From Mycolicibacterium mucogenicum DSM 44124 (lineage in GTDB: Bacteria > Actinomycetota > Actinomycetes > Mycobacteriales > Mycobacteriaceae), in assembly GCF_005670685.2 (NCBI RefSeq), contig NZ_CP062008.1, positions 4,154,001 to 4,218,000 of the forward strand: a DNA stretch of 64,000 nt, read 5' to 3'. This document shows positions 41,069-49,393 of the stretch, piece by piece. The notes beneath the pieces are model-generated. The model was not told the origin of the DNA, did not search any database, and was given only the letters and a program-made list of their open reading frames with translations. The translations under genes were made by a program, and so were the position numbers. Every line of letters starts with the position of its first letter. The stretch's first letter is position 1.

Positions 41069-42465
41069 GGCAGCGACCCACCAGTGCGCCCGCTGACCGC
41101 CTTGATCTGCGCCGCGATGTGCGCCACGATCTCGTCGACCTCCACACGCGTGCGGGATTCGACGTTGAGCCGCAACAGCGGTTCGGTGTTGGAGCTGCGC
41201 AGGTTGAACCAGCGCCCGTCGCCGAGGTCGACGGTCACGCCGTCGAGTTCGTCGGTCGAGACGATGTCGCTGCCGTACGACGTGAGGACCGCCTGCACAC
41301 ACGCCGGTGCGTCGGCGACGGTGAAGTTGATCTCGCCCGACGCCTCGTACCGCTGGTACTTGGCCATCAGTTCGGACAGCGGACGGTCCTGTTCCCCGAG
41401 TGCGGCCAGCACGTGCAGCGCCGCGAGCATGCCGGAGTCGGCACCCCAGAAATCGCGGAAGTAGTAGTGCGCCGAATGCTCGCCACCGAAGATCGCGTTG
41501 GTCTCGGCCATCAGCGCCTTGATGTACGAATGGCCGACGCGCGAGCGCACCGCCGTGCCGCCGCGCTCGGCGATCAGCTCGGGCACCGCCCGCGAGGTGA
41601 TCAGGTTGTGGATGACGGTCGCGCCGGACTCGCGAGCCAGCTCGCGATCGGCGACGAGCGCCGTCACGGCCGACGGTGACACAGGGTCGCCCTTCTCGTC
41701 GACGACGAAGCAGCGGTCGGCGTCGCCATCGAACGCCAGACCGATATCTGCACCGTTCTCCACAACGTGCTTCTGCAGGTCGACCAGGTTGGCCGGGTCC
41801 AGCGGGTTGGCCTCGTGATTGGGGAACGTGCCGTCCAGCTCGAAGTACAACGGCAGCAAAGTGATGGATCCGACGGTGCCCAGCACGGCCGGCGTGGTGT
41901 GCCCGCCCATGCCGTTGCCGGCGTCGACCGACACCCGCAGCGGACGCACCGCCGACACGTCGACCAGCGAACGCAGGAAGGTGCCGTACTCGGCGAGCAC
42001 GTCGCGCTCCTCGACCTTGCCCGTGGCGCCGTCGTGACCGGGCACGCCGTCGGTGACCTCACCGCTGATTTCGGTCAGGCCGGTGTCCTTACCGACGGGC
42101 TTGGCGCCCGCCCGGCACAACTTGATGCCGTTGTAGGCGGCCGGGTTGTGGCTGGCCGTGAACATGGCGCCCGGGCAGTCGAGCAGACCCGAGGCGAAGT
42201 AGAGCTGGTCGGTCGACGCCAGCCCGATCCGGACCACGTCCAGACCCTGGGCGGTGACCCCGTCGGCGAATGCCGCCGCCAATGACGGTGAGCTGGGCCG
42301 CATGTCGTAACCGACCGCGACCCGGGTGGCGCCCTCGGCGCTCATCAACCGGGCGAACGCACCACCGACGTCGGCGACGAACGACTCGTCGATCTCCTCG
42401 CCGACCAGCCCACGCACGTCATATGCCTTGATGACACGCTGTACAGAGGCAGCTGGCCGAGACAT
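41065..42465 (-). CDS. pmmA: Phosphomannomutase
   Basis: 466 residues. It converts mannose-6-phosphate to mannose-1-phosphate. The catalytic phosphoserine loop FTASHNPAAYNG is near 100-112, the metal-binding DGDADR near 245-250, and the sugar-binding GGEHSAHYYFRDFWGADS-type motif near 325 (key residues GEHS). Length equals that of Rv3257c. A GGGAGG lies just before the ATG at 42465. First gene of the mannose operon with the SIS protein and manA. Confidence 0.93.
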   Translation of the reverse strand: MSRPAASVQRVIKAYDVRGLVGEEIDESFVADVGGAFARLMSAEGATRVAVGYDMRPSSPSLAAAFADGVTAQGLDVVRIGLASTDQLYFASGLLDCPGAMFTASHNPAAYNGIKLCRAGAKPVGKDTGLTEISGEVTDGVPGHDGATGKVEERDVLAEYGTFLRSLVDVSAVRPLRVSVDAGNGMGGHTTPAVLGTVGSITLLPLYFELDGTFPNHEANPLDPANLVDLQKHVVENGADIGLAFDGDADRCFVVDEKGDPVSPSAVTALVADRELARESGATVIHNLITSRAVPELIAERGGTAVRSRVGHSYIKALMAETNAIFGGEHSAHYYFRDFWGADSGMLAALHVLAALGEQDRPLSELMAKYQRYEASGEINFTVADAPACVQAVLTSYGSDIVSTDELDGVTVDLGDGRWFNLRSSNTEPLLRLNVESRTRVEVDEIVAHIAAQIKAVSGRTGGSLP

Positions 42466-42582
42466 AGCCCTCCCGATCTCATCGTTCGCAGACCACTGCA
42501 TACCGAGGGTCTGTGACAGTCAGCCTATCGGCTGACCCATGTGCCCGCGGACGGTCGGTGGGGTTCGGTAGGACTTGGGTCG

Positions 42583-43014
42583 CTAACTCTCAGGCGGATC
42601 CGGCAACACCCGCAGATGACCGCGGCGTCGCCCATTGTGTTGCGTGCGCGGTGCGGGCGGCGCCATGACGGTGCCGCCGGGCGTGCCGGCGTGGCTGCCG
42701 GGCAGCGGATCGGTGAAACCTGTTGGGATGCCACCGCGAGATGGCGCGTCGCGCCCCTCGCGCACCGCGTCGGCGAGCGCGACGAGGTCGTCATCCTCGG
42801 AGGGCGTGGGCAGCGGACCGGCGTGGCGGACCAGCTCCCATCCGCGGGGTGCGGTGATGCGGCTGGCGTGCGACACACACAGGTCCCACGAATGCGGCTC
42901 CGACACGGTGGCCAACGGACCTACGACTGCCGTGGAATCCGAATAGACAAATGTCAGCGTCGCCACGGCGTAGTGCGGGCAACCTGGCCGGCAGCAGCGA
43001 CGGGGAACATTCAC
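42583..43014 (-). CDS. DUF3499 family protein (Rv3258c)
   Basis: 143 residues. The N-terminus has RRCCRPGCPHYAVATLTFVY and a later LCVSHASRITAPRGWEL segment, i.e. C-C-x-x-x-C and C-x-x-H pairs suggestive of a small zinc-binding fold. The second half is rich in Pro, Gly and basic residues and probably disordered. A conserved actinobacterial gene in this spot between pmmA and whiB2. Function unknown. Confidence 0.75.
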   Translation of the reverse strand: MNVPRRCCRPGCPHYAVATLTFVYSDSTAVVGPLATVSEPHSWDLCVSHASRITAPRGWELVRHAGPLPTPSEDDDLVALADAVREGRDAPSRGGIPTGFTDPLPGSHAGTPGGTVMAPPAPRTQHNGRRRGHLRVLPDPPES

Positions 43015-43088
43015 TCGGCGAGATTATCGCGCCGCCGACGCGCCCACTGCCGGACACGCGCGTCGCGGGCGCGTCGATCTCCAACCGT

Positions 43089-43100
43089 TACTATCGGCCG
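43089..43100 (+). promoter_or_regulatory. Leaderless-type -10 of the zincin-like gene
   Basis: TACTAT (43089-43094) is followed by six bases and the ATG at 43101. It fits TANNNT with transcription starting at the initiation codon. Confidence 0.5.
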
Positions 43101-43555
43101 ATGGCCCACTCGCGTGTGCGCCGCCGTCGCGGCATGCGCGGCCCGCTCCTCCCCCCGACCGTTCCCGGATGGCGCAGTCGCGCCGAGCGATTCGACATGG
43201 CGGTCCTCGAGGCCTACGAACCCATCGAACGCCGCTGGAGCAATCGGGTGTCCGGACTCGACGTCGCGGTCGACGAGATTCCGCGGATCTCCCCAAGGAT
43301 CCCGATGCCATCCAGTGGCCGCCCGAGGTGATCGCCGACGGGCCGGTGGCGCTGGCGCGGCTCATCCCGGCCGGGGTGGATGTTCGGGGTAATTCGACAC
43401 GGGCGCGAATCGTCTTGTTCCGCAAACCCATTGAACGGCGGGCGAAGGACTCCGTTGACCTCGCCGACCTGTTGCACGAGATTCTCGTGGCGCAGGTAGC
43501 CACTTATCTCGGCGTTGAACCGTCGGTGATCGACCCGACCATCCTGGACGACTAG
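43101..43555 (+). pseudogene. Zincin-like protein (Rv3259) with a one-base frameshift
   Basis: The first part (MAHSRVRRRRGMRGPLLPPT ... AVDEIPRI) reads in the frame of 43101. The rest (KDPDAIQWPPEVIADGP ... SVIDPTILDD) reads one frame off. The join lies near CCCC at 43291-43294; one missing base in that run restores the Rv3259-like protein of about 151 residues. Members have the fold of minimal zinc metalloproteases (DUF1025), but here the HExxH region reads ILVAQVATYLG, so the metal ligands are missing. If the frameshift is a sequencing error the gene is intact; if real it is a pseudogene. Confidence 0.8.
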
Positions 43556-43585
43556 GCCGGTCGATCTACCCGCGTGCGCGGTACG

Positions 43586-43975
43586 TCAGATGACGCCGCG
43601 CTTGATCCGCCGACGCTCACGCTCCGACAGACCGCCCCAGATGCCGAAGCGCTCGTCGTGCGCCAGGGCGTACTCGAGGCACGCGTCACGCACCTCGCAA
43701 CCCTGGCAGATGCGCTTGGCTTCGCGGGTCGAGCCACCCTTCTCGGGGAAGAATGCCTCGGGGTCGGTTTGCGCGCACAGGGCGCGCTCCTGCCACTGGT
43801 CTTCCGTGAGCTCGGGATCGTTGTCGATGTGATCAGGCACCAGACTCAACTGCGGCCGTCCTCCGACGACGTGCTGAATAGGTCCGGTGTTCGTGTGCGG
43901 TGCGGTCCCAACAGAGCCGAGCATCCGCCCGTCGAACTGCACCACGTGATCGAAATCTGCGTGTTCGTAAGACAT
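43586..43975 (-). CDS. whiB2: WhiB2 (WhmD) iron-sulphur transcription factor
   Basis: 129 residues, the length of M. smegmatis WhmD, which is essential for septation. Four cysteines bind a 4Fe-4S cluster: Cys67, Cys90, Cys93 and Cys99 (RALCAQ, RICQGC, DAC). The G(I/V)WGG turn is at 111-115 and the C-terminal basic tail is SERERRRIKRGVI. A GGAGGAGGCGGC precedes the ATG at 43975. Corresponds to Rv3260c, which has a shorter N-terminus. Confidence 0.93.
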   Translation of the reverse strand: MSYEHADFDHVVQFDGRMLGSVGTAPHTNTGPIQHVVGGRPQLSLVPDHIDNDPELTEDQWQERALCAQTDPEAFFPEKGGSTREAKRICQGCEVRDACLEYALAHDERFGIWGGLSERERRRIKRGVI

Positions 43976-44384
43976 TTGCCGCCTCCTCCCCTGCTTTACG
44001 TAGTTTTCAAACGGAGTCCAACTACTTGCCCTGCGTGCCGTGAGTGGCGATCAATATTCGAACAAACGGTCGAATCTCGGTCTGCTGCACCGGAACCGGT
44101 AAACAAACCGGGAATGACACTGTTGTGATTACACACGGGTTAGCTGCCACGGTCAAGCGGATGAAGCGCATTTCCTACCATCTTGTGACCTGAATACGGC
44201 GCGTCGTTACCGCGGCGTGTCGCGATAGTGACCAATAACACGCTGCCGCACAACGTAGTTGGTAATGGCGATAACTGATACGGCTGTTACTCAAGTGAAT
44301 ACTGAGGTTTAAAGTTTGCTGCGCGCCGAATTGCCTTCCGGGCGCGTCATTCCACCCGCGCGTCATCGCCTAGGGTGAGTCGAC
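43976..44384. other. Long intergenic region between whiB2 and fbiA
   Basis: 409 bases without a supportable gene, clearly richer in A/T than the flanking coding sequence. Holds the divergent whiB2 and fbiA promoters. An inverted GTAGTT/AACTAC pair (44000-44005, 44020-44025) lies upstream of whiB2. TAGGGT at 44371-44376 is a good -10 eight bases before the fbiA GTG. Long untranslated leader is expected for whiB2. Confidence 0.5.
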
Positions 44385-45377
44385 GTGAAGGTCACGGTTC
44401 TGGTCGGTGGCGTCGGCGGCGCTCGTTTTCTGCTCGGCGTCCAGAAGCTGCTGGGGTTGGGTCAATTCGCCGAACCCGGTGCGGAGCCCTCCCCGCACGA
44501 ACTCACCGCGATCGTCAACGTCGGTGACGACGCCTGGATGTTCGGCGTGCGCATCTGCCCCGACCTCGACACGTGCATGTACACCCTCGGCGGCGGCATC
44601 GACCCCGAACGCGGCTGGGGCCACCGGAACGAAACCTGGCATGCCAAGGAAGAGCTCGCGGCATACGGCGTGCAGCCGGACTGGTTCGGACTCGGCGACC
44701 GCGACCTGGCCACGCACCTGGTGCGCAGCCAGATGCTGCGGGCCGGCTATCCGCTGTCGCAGGTGACCGAGGCGTTGTGCGACCGCTGGCAGCCCGGCGC
44801 CCGGCTGCTGCCCGCCAGCGACGAGCGCAGTGAAACCCACGTGGTGGTAACCGATCCCGAATCGGGCAATCAGCGCGCCATCCACTTCCAGGAATGGTGG
44901 GTGCGCTACCGCGCGCAAATCCCCACCCACAGCTTCGCGTTCATCGGCACCGAGAAGGCAAAGGCCGCACCGGGAGTCGCCGACGCCATCGCCGGCGCCG
45001 ACGTCGTGCTGCTGGCTCCGTCGAATCCGGTCGTCAGCATCGGCGCGATCCTGGCGGTGCCCGGCCTGCGCAGCGCGCTGCGGTCCACCCCGGCTCAGGT
45101 GATCGGCTACTCCCCGATCGTCGCCGGAAAGCCGTTGCGCGGGATGGCCGATGACTGCCTCAAGGTGATCGGCGTCGACAGCACCTCCGAGGCCGTTGGC
45201 GCGCACTACGGCGCCCGCAGCGCGACCGGCATCCTCGACGGCTGGCTCATAGACGAGGGCGACCACGCCGAGATCGACGGCATCAACGTCAAGGCCGTGC
45301 CGCTGCTGATGACCGATCCGGCGGCCACGGCCGAGATGGTCCGGGCCGGACTCGAACTGGCCGGGCTTCAGCTGTGA
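44385..45377 (+). CDS. fbiA: Phosphoenolpyruvyl/2-phospholactate transferase FbiA (F420 biosynthesis)
   Basis: 330 residues. It attaches the three-carbon phospho unit to Fo to give (dehydro)F420-0. The start [19 protein letters not shown] and the internal HTGNRDL-like pocket ([16 protein letters not shown]) are typical of CofD/FbiA, as is [15 protein letters not shown] near 208-222. The start is a GTG at 44385. The gene overlaps fbiB by four bases (GTGA) and corresponds to Rv3261. Confidence 0.94.
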   Translation: MKVTVLVGGVGGARFLLGVQKLLGLGQFAEPGAEPSPHELTAIVNVGDDAWMFGVRICPDLDTCMYTLGGGIDPERGWGHRNETWHAKEELAAYGVQPDWFGLGDRDLATHLVRSQMLRAGYPLSQVTEALCDRWQPGARLLPASDERSETHVVVTDPESGNQRAIHFQEWWVRYRAQIPTHSFAFIGTEKAKAAPGVADAIAGADVVLLAPSNPVVSIGAILAVPGLRSALRSTPAQVIGYSPIVAGKPLRGMADDCLKVIGVDSTSEAVGAHYGARSATGILDGWLIDEGDHAEIDGINVKAVPLLMTDPAATAEMVRAGLELAGLQL

Positions 45378-46723
45378 CCGAGCATGGCGCCGCGGCCGCC
45401 ATCGAAATCCTTCCGGTGCCCGGGCTTCCCGAGTTCCGCCCCGGCGACGACGTGGCCGCCGCCATCGCCGCCGCCGCCCCCTGGCTGCGCGACGACGACG
45501 TGCTGGTGGTCACCAGCAAGGTGCTCTCCAAATCCGAGGGCCGCATCGTCGCCGCGCCGACCGACCCTGACGAGCGGGACGCCCTGCGGCGCAGGCTGAT
45601 CGATGACGAGGCCGTGCGGGTGCTGGCGCGCAAGGGCCGCACCCTGATCACCGAGAACGCCATCGGGCTGGTCCAGGCCGCCGCCGGCGTCGACGGATCC
45701 AACGTCAGCACAACCGAGTTGGCACTGTTGCCGGTCGACCCCGACGGCAGCGCGGCCCGGCTGCGCGCCGGCCTGGCCGAACGGCTGGGCGTGACCGTCG
45801 CCGTCGTCATCACCGACACCATGGGCCGGGCCTGGCGCAACGGCCAGATCGATGCCGCCATCGGCGCGGCCGGACTGGCCGTGCTGCACGGATATTCCGG
45901 TGTCCAGGACACCCACGGCAACGAGCTGCTGGTGACGGAGGTCGCCATCGCCGACGAGATCGCGGCCGCCGCCGACCTCGTCAAAGGCAAGCTCACCGGC
46001 ATCCCGGTCGCCGTGGTGCGGGGCCTGTCACCGCGCGACGACGGCTCGAACGGCCGGACCCTGGTGCGCGCCGGGGAGGAAGATCTGTTCTGGCTGGGCA
46101 CCGAGGAAGCACTGGCCCTGGGGCGCAGGCAGGCTCAGCTGATGCGCCGTTCGGTGCGTACGTTCAGCGCCGAGCCCGTGGCACCGGAGCTCATCGAGGA
46201 CTCCGTCGCCGAGGCGCTCACCGCGCCCGCGCCGCACCACACCCGGCCGGTGCGGTTCGTCTGGGTGCAGGACCACGACACGCGAATCCGGTTGCTGGAC
46301 CGCATGAAAGACAAGTGGCGCACCGACCTGACCTCCGACGGGCGCCCGGCCGACTCCGTCGACCGGCGCGTGGGCCGCGGCCAGATCCTCTACGACGCAC
46401 CGGAACTCGTCATCCCGTTCCTGGTTCCCGATGGCGCGCACAGCTATCCGGACGCGGCGCGTACGGAGGCCGAGCACACCATGTTCACCGTCGCGGTGGG
46501 CGCGGCCGTGCAGGGACTGCTGGTGGCGCTGGCGGCGCGCGACGTCGGCAGCTGCTGGATCGGTTCGACGATCTTCGCCGGCGACATCGTGCGCGCCGAG
46601 CTCGAGCTGCCGGCCGACTGGGAACCGTTGGGCGCCATCGCCATCGGTCACTTCCCGGAGAGCGACGAGCCACGCCGGCCGCGACCACCCGTGCCGACGG
46701 ACGAACTGCTGATCCGTCGATGA
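45374..46723 (+). CDS. fbiB: F420:gamma-glutamyl ligase / dehydro-F420 reductase FbiB
   Basis: 449 residues in two domains. The N-terminal CofE-type ligase (about 1-245) has [13 protein letters not shown] near 45-57, [22 protein letters not shown] near 118-138 and [14 protein letters not shown] near 154-167. The C-terminal FMN nitroreductase-type domain (about 255-449) reduces dehydro-F420-0 and helps add glutamates. Corresponds to Rv3262. It starts at a GTG that overlaps the fbiA stop and overlaps the following Nudix gene by ATGA. Confidence 0.94.
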   Translation: MTEHGAAAAIEILPVPGLPEFRPGDDVAAAIAAAAPWLRDDDVLVVTSKVLSKSEGRIVAAPTDPDERDALRRRLIDDEAVRVLARKGRTLITENAIGLVQAAAGVDGSNVSTTELALLPVDPDGSAARLRAGLAERLGVTVAVVITDTMGRAWRNGQIDAAIGAAGLAVLHGYSGVQDTHGNELLVTEVAIADEIAAAADLVKGKLTGIPVAVVRGLSPRDDGSNGRTLVRAGEEDLFWLGTEEALALGRRQAQLMRRSVRTFSAEPVAPELIEDSVAEALTAPAPHHTRPVRFVWVQDHDTRIRLLDRMKDKWRTDLTSDGRPADSVDRRVGRGQILYDAPELVIPFLVPDGAHSYPDAARTEAEHTMFTVAVGAAVQGLLVALAARDVGSCWIGSTIFAGDIVRAELELPADWEPLGAIAIGHFPESDEPRRPRPPVPTDELLIRR

Positions 46724-47265
46724 GCGAGTCGTTGCACGCCTCGGTCGTCTCCGCGTTGCGCGACTGGGCGGCACCCGATCCCGATCAGGACACCCTGCGG
46801 CACGCCGTCGCCGCCTTCGTCGAGGCCCGGCCCGACGCCTGCCGGCGCGCCTGCGTACCCGGGCACATCACGGCGTCGGCATTGGTGCTCGACCACACCC
46901 GGACCAAGGCCCTGCTCACGCTGCACCCGCGGTTGGGTCGCTGGGTTCAGCTCGGCGGTCACTGCGAGGACGTCGACACCGACATCCGCGCCGCGGCACT
47001 GCGCGAGGCCACCGAGGAATCCGGTATCACCGGACTGGAGATCGCCGAGTTTCCCGCGGCGCTGCACGTCCACGCACTGACGTGCTCACTGGGCGTCCCG
47101 ACCCGGCATCTCGACGTGCAGTATCTGGCCATCGCACCGGAGCACGCCGAAATTCACTGCAGCGACGAATCGCTGGATCTGCAGTGGTGGCCCCTGGCCG
47201 CGCTACCGGACCCGGACCCGGGACTGGAGCGGCTCGCGCGGGCCGCTCAGACGTCCGTCGAGTAA
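46720..47265 (+). CDS. Nudix hydrolase coupled to fbiA-fbiB
   Basis: 181 residues from an ATG that overlaps the fbiB stop. The Nudix box reads [10 protein letters not shown] then [12 protein letters not shown] (near 88-111), a variant of GX5EX7REUXEEXGU common in actinobacteria. Expected to hydrolyse a nucleoside diphosphate linked to X; the substrate is unknown. M. tuberculosis has a DNA methylase (Rv3263) at this place, as I remember. The stop end overlaps the convergent manB gene by 19 bases. Confidence 0.85.
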   Translation: MSESLHASVVSALRDWAAPDPDQDTLRHAVAAFVEARPDACRRACVPGHITASALVLDHTRTKALLTLHPRLGRWVQLGGHCEDVDTDIRAAALREATEESGITGLEIAEFPAALHVHALTCSLGVPTRHLDVQYLAIAPEHAEIHCSDESLDLQWWPLAALPDPDPGLERLARAAQTSVE

Positions 47266-48335
47266 CGAATACCGCCGTCCGGGATGGTGACACCGGGCCA
47301 CACCCGCGCGCCGCGCAGCAGCTCGCACCGGGCGCCGATGTTGGCACCGTCGCCGATGACGCCGTCACGGATCAGCGCCCGCGGGCCGATCCGGGCGCCG
47401 AACCCGACGATGGACCGCTCGATCACCGAACCGGCCTCGATCTTGACGCCGTCGAAGATCACCGCACCGTCCAGCCGGGCACCGGCGCCGATCTCCGCGC
47501 CGCGGCCCACCACGGTCCCGCCGATCAGCAGCGCACCGGGCGCCACCGCGGCACCTTCGTGCACCAGGCTCTCGCCCCGGTGCCCGTCGAGTACCGGCGA
47601 CGGTGCGATACCGCGCACCAGATCCGCTGAGCCACGGACGAAGTCGTCGGGCGTGCCCATGTCACGCCAGTAGCTGGCGTCGACGTAACCGCACACCTTG
47701 AAACCGTCGGACAGCAGCTTCGGGAACACCTCGCGTTCGACCGATACCTCACGGCCGGTGGGGATCTCGTCGATCACCGCACGCTGGAACAGATAGCAGC
47801 CGGCGTTGATCTGATCGGTCGGCGGGTCCTGCGTCTTCTCCAGGAACGCCGTCACCACGCCCTCGGAATCGGTTGGCACACAACCGAACGCGCGCGGATC
47901 ACTCACCCGCACGAGATGCAGCGTGACATCGGCCTGCCGCTCGCGGTGGCTGGCGACCATCGCGCCGAGATCCAGCCCGGAGAGCACGTCGCCGTTGAAC
48001 ACCATGGCGGTCGGGTGGCGCAGCTTGGGCGCCACGTTGGCGATACCGCCACCGGTGCCCCGGGCCTCCTCCTCGACCACGTACTCGATCTCCAGGCCCA
48101 GCTTGGAGCCGTCGCCGAATTCCGCCTCGAAGACCTCCGCCTTGTAGGAGGTGCCCAGCACCACGTGGCGGATACCCGCGGCGGCGATCCGGGCGAGCAG
48201 ATGGGACAGGAACGGCACCCCCGCCGTCGGCAACATCGGCTTGGGCGCCGAGAGGGTCAGCGGGCGCAGTCGTGTGCCCTGCCCACCCACCAGGATGACC
48301 GCGTCGACGTCAACCGGATTCACCGCGTCACTCAA
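47247..48335 (-). CDS. manB: Mannose-1-phosphate guanylyltransferase (GDP-mannose pyrophosphorylase)
   Basis: 362 residues from a TTG at 48335 that has AAAGGA six bases upstream; a longer form (48350) starts inside that ribosome site. Nucleotidyltransferase signature VGGQGTRLRPLT near 19-31, FNGDVLSG near 118 and the YWRDMGTPDDF near 235; the C-terminal left-handed beta-helix repeats (hexapeptides such as IGARCELLRGARVWPGV) are clear. It matches Rv3264c (rmlA2/manB). It provides GDP-mannose for mannan and glycolipid synthesis. The 3' end overlaps the Nudix gene. Confidence 0.9.
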   Translation of the reverse strand: MSDAVNPVDVDAVILVGGQGTRLRPLTLSAPKPMLPTAGVPFLSHLLARIAAAGIRHVVLGTSYKAEVFEAEFGDGSKLGLEIEYVVEEEARGTGGGIANVAPKLRHPTAMVFNGDVLSGLDLGAMVASHRERQADVTLHLVRVSDPRAFGCVPTDSEGVVTAFLEKTQDPPTDQINAGCYLFQRAVIDEIPTGREVSVEREVFPKLLSDGFKVCGYVDASYWRDMGTPDDFVRGSADLVRGIAPSPVLDGHRGESLVHEGAAVAPGALLIGGTVVGRGAEIGAGARLDGAVIFDGVKIEAGSVIERSIVGFGARIGPRALIRDGVIGDGANIGARCELLRGARVWPGVTIPDGGIRYSTDV

Positions 48336-48373
48336 CTCGCGTCCTTTCAAGCCTCGAGGTCATCGCCGGTAGC

Positions 48374-49291
48374 CTAGTTCGCCCGGCGGCGCTTACGCCT
48401 GGAATTGCCCACCACCGCGCGCTCGCGCGCGCCCAGCGCCGACTTGATGGTCCACCGCAGCGGGGCCTGCCACCAGTGCGGATGCCGGTCGGCAAGGAAG
48501 GTATAGGTACTGCGGTGGTGCGCGGCCAGATTGCGGGCCGGGTCCCGTCCCGTGGAATGTCCCTTGTCGTGCAGGATTTCGGCGGCCGGGACGTACACGT
48601 TCTGCCAGCCGCCGCGCGCCAGCCGGTCCCCCAGGTCGACGTCCTCCATGTACATGAAGTAGTTCTCGTCGAATCCGCCGATCTGCCGGAACGCCTTGGT
48701 GCGCAACAGCAGACACGAACCTGACAACCAGCCGACGGCGCGTTCGCTCGGCTCCAACCGGTCCTGGCGGTAGGCCGCAGTCCACGGGTTGGATTTCCAG
48801 AACGGGCCCACCACGGCGTGCATGCCGCCGCGGATCAGGCTCGGCTGATGCCGCGCCGACGGGTACACCGAGCCGTCGGGGTCGCGGATCAGCGGACCCA
48901 CCGCGCCGGCCGCCGGCCACCGCGCGGCCCCGGCGAACAACTCGTCGATGCTGTTGGGCCCCCACTGCACGTCGGGGTTGACCACGACGAAGAACTCCTG
49001 GTCGACGATGCTGTCGGGCGTGTCGAGGTAGGCCGACACGGCACGGTTCACCGCGGTGCCGTAACCGAGGTTGCCACCGGTGCGGAACAACTCGACGTCG
49101 GCGTATCGCTCCAGGGCGGCCTCGGGCGCGCCGTCGGTCGATCCGTTGTCGGCCATCACCACCAGCAGGCGGCGTTCCGTCGCGTGGGCCAGCGTCTTCA
49201 GGAAACGGTCCAGATGCGCACCGGGTGAATAGGTCACCGTCACCACGAGCAGCGGGCGGTCCGGTTCCGCTCCAGAAGGCTGCTCGATCAC
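48374..49291 (-). CDS. wbbL: dTDP-rhamnosyltransferase WbbL of the arabinogalactan linker
   Basis: 305 residues, family GT2. It adds rhamnose to GlcNAc-PP-decaprenol in the linker unit. Features: VTVTYSPGAHLDRFL near 17, the conserved DNGSTDG near 48-54, NPDVQWG near 105 as the DxD-like region, FMYMEDVDLGDRL near 213-226, and the AAHHRSTYTFL segment near 260. Start GTG at 49291. In M. tuberculosis rmlD (Rv3266c) lies between wbbL and lcp1; here it is absent. Confidence 0.93.
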   Translation of the reverse strand: MIEQPSGAEPDRPLLVVTVTYSPGAHLDRFLKTLAHATERRLLVVMADNGSTDGAPEAALERYADVELFRTGGNLGYGTAVNRAVSAYLDTPDSIVDQEFFVVVNPDVQWGPNSIDELFAGAARWPAAGAVGPLIRDPDGSVYPSARHQPSLIRGGMHAVVGPFWKSNPWTAAYRQDRLEPSERAVGWLSGSCLLLRTKAFRQIGGFDENYFMYMEDVDLGDRLARGGWQNVYVPAAEILHDKGHSTGRDPARNLAAHHRSTYTFLADRHPHWWQAPLRWTIKSALGARERAVVGNSRRKRRRAN

Positions 49292-49298
49292 GGCCTAG

Positions 49299-49304
49299 AG
49301 GTTA
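49299..49304 (-). promoter_or_regulatory. Leaderless-type -10 of wbbL
   Basis: TAACCT on the minus strand (49304 to 49299), seven bases before the GTG at 49291; fits TANNNT. It shares a 102-base gap with the divergent lcp1 promoter. Confidence 0.5.
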
Positions 49305-49381
49305 GCGGGCCGACCGCCGTACCCGCACCAGGGTGTGACCCGCCGAGCCCCGGGCTACCGGCCACGGCAAGCGCTCACCAG

Positions 49382-49387
49382 TAGCCT
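49382..49387 (+). promoter_or_regulatory. Leaderless-type -10 of lcp1
   Basis: TAGCCT at 49382-49387 followed by six bases and the GTG at 49394. Supports the chosen start of lcp1. Confidence 0.45.
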
Positions 49388-49393
49388 GTCCTG

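Noticed and set aside
43995..44030. GTAGTT...AACTAC inverted repeat upstream of whiB2 as an operator
   Set aside because: Six-base arms with a 14-base spacer are too weak to claim without comparison; recorded only as part of the intergenic description.
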